Positions 49,498-49,528 of a stretch of DNA of 49,528 nucleotides are shown in pieces. The notes beneath the pieces were generated by a model. That model ran no database searches, had not been told where the DNA came from, and saw only the letters and a program-made list of their open reading frames with translations. This DNA comes from Carboxydothermus pertinax (GTDB lineage: Bacteria > Bacillota > Z-2901 > Carboxydothermales > Carboxydothermaceae). Every line of letters starts with the position of its first letter. Position 1 is the first letter of the stretch. The position numbers and the translations under genes are program-made. Location of the stretch: positions 1 through 49,528 of the forward strand of contig NZ_BDJK01000010.1 in NCBI RefSeq assembly GCF_001950255.1, written 5' to 3'.

Positions 49498-49528
49498 TGC
49501 AAAACCTTGAAAACCTGACGGTAAAAGA
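49498..49528 (+). CDS. partial gene leaving the right edge
   Basis: ATG at 49498 with AAGGAG about 11 nt upstream; ten codons (MQNLENLTVK) are visible, open to the edge. From position a third subunit of the fumarate reductase complex (for example a membrane anchor or a CCG-domain SdhE/HdrB-like protein) is likely, but the visible residues do not show which. Confidence 0.6.

Noticed and set aside
1-49528. tRNA, rRNA, CRISPR array or prophage
   Set aside because: No cloverleaf, rRNA segment, regular repeat-spacer array or phage structural gene was recognised by eye; a tool-based search was not possible.

Overview
The window looks like part of the chromosome of a thermophilic, anaerobic, low-GC Firmicute of the Carboxydothermus/Moorella kind. 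That is an inference from gene content: ferredoxin-linked 2-oxoacid oxidation, aldehyde:ferredoxin oxidoreductase, multiheme c-type cytochromes with NrfA, a stressosome operon carrying a GGDEF protein, and a fumarate respiration cluster. I see no rRNA, tRNA or CRISPR array.

Layout. (1) 113-5897, minus strand: a branched-chain amino acid oxidation operon (leucine-type dehydrogenase, then four-subunit 2-oxoacid:ferredoxin oxidoreductase). It is preceded by a near-perfect sigma-54 promoter and a sigma-54 activator with an unusual N-terminal Rossmann domain. (2) 6042-8969: methylaspartate ammonia-lyase, an AtuA-like (DUF1446) protein and a DUF4387 protein, followed by thymidine kinase and small housekeeping or stress genes (CoA-binding protein, hemerythrin, MFS exporter, M29-like peptidase). 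(3) 13092-18087: an unknown protein with a possible HTH, a CaiB-type CoA transferase, an acyl-CoA synthetase, a macrodomain protein and a flavoprotein. (4) 18192-22133: a five-gene stressosome operon (GAF-GGDEF diguanylate cyclase, RsbR, RsbS, RsbT, and a fused ATPase/PP2C phosphatase). (5) 22160-23774: PiT phosphate transporter with its DUF47 partner, then an MBL-fold hydrolase.

(6) 24801-30388 is the most interesting block. It holds a 20-heme cytochrome with a NapC/NrfH-like amino end, a histidine kinase with a periplasmic c-type heme sensor domain, its OmpR-type regulator, a VOC protein, and the pentaheme nitrite reductase NrfA. The same 11-bp tandem direct repeat (TTTGTAAGAAW) lies upstream of both cytochrome genes and nowhere else that I noticed. 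I propose it as the binding site of the adjacent regulator, which would make this a self-contained heme-sensing nitrite/electron-acceptor regulon. There is no separate nrfH here, so the 20-heme protein is the natural candidate for the quinol-to-NrfA link.

(7) 30412-33554: AT-rich envelope genes behind a structured leader: a 33-residue membrane peptide, a SurA-like foldase split by a -1 frame change at an eleven-T tract, a secreted PepSY/YcdB-like protein, a lipoprotein and a membrane protein. Two small leader ORFs overlap the starts of the secreted-protein genes. (8) 33575-35507: an EcsAB-like ABC exporter. (9) 35841-39826: glycerate kinase, GntP permease and a CdaR-type regulator. (10) 39849-40932: a decayed IS256-family element with recognisable terminal inverted repeats and a 122-bp complex palindrome inside its right end. 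(11) 41036-42796: aldehyde:ferredoxin oxidoreductase. (12) 42935-49528: a C4-dicarboxylate/fumarate block with LysR regulator, DASS transporter, two-subunit class I fumarase and a fumarate reductase/succinate dehydrogenase flavoprotein and iron-sulfur subunit. The flavoprotein has Ala where the covalent-FAD His normally sits, and the iron-sulfur subunit lacks the usual last third. A perfect CRP-type palindrome precedes the transporter.

Several starts given here differ from the longest possible ORF. They were chosen from ribosome binding sites visible in the sequence.
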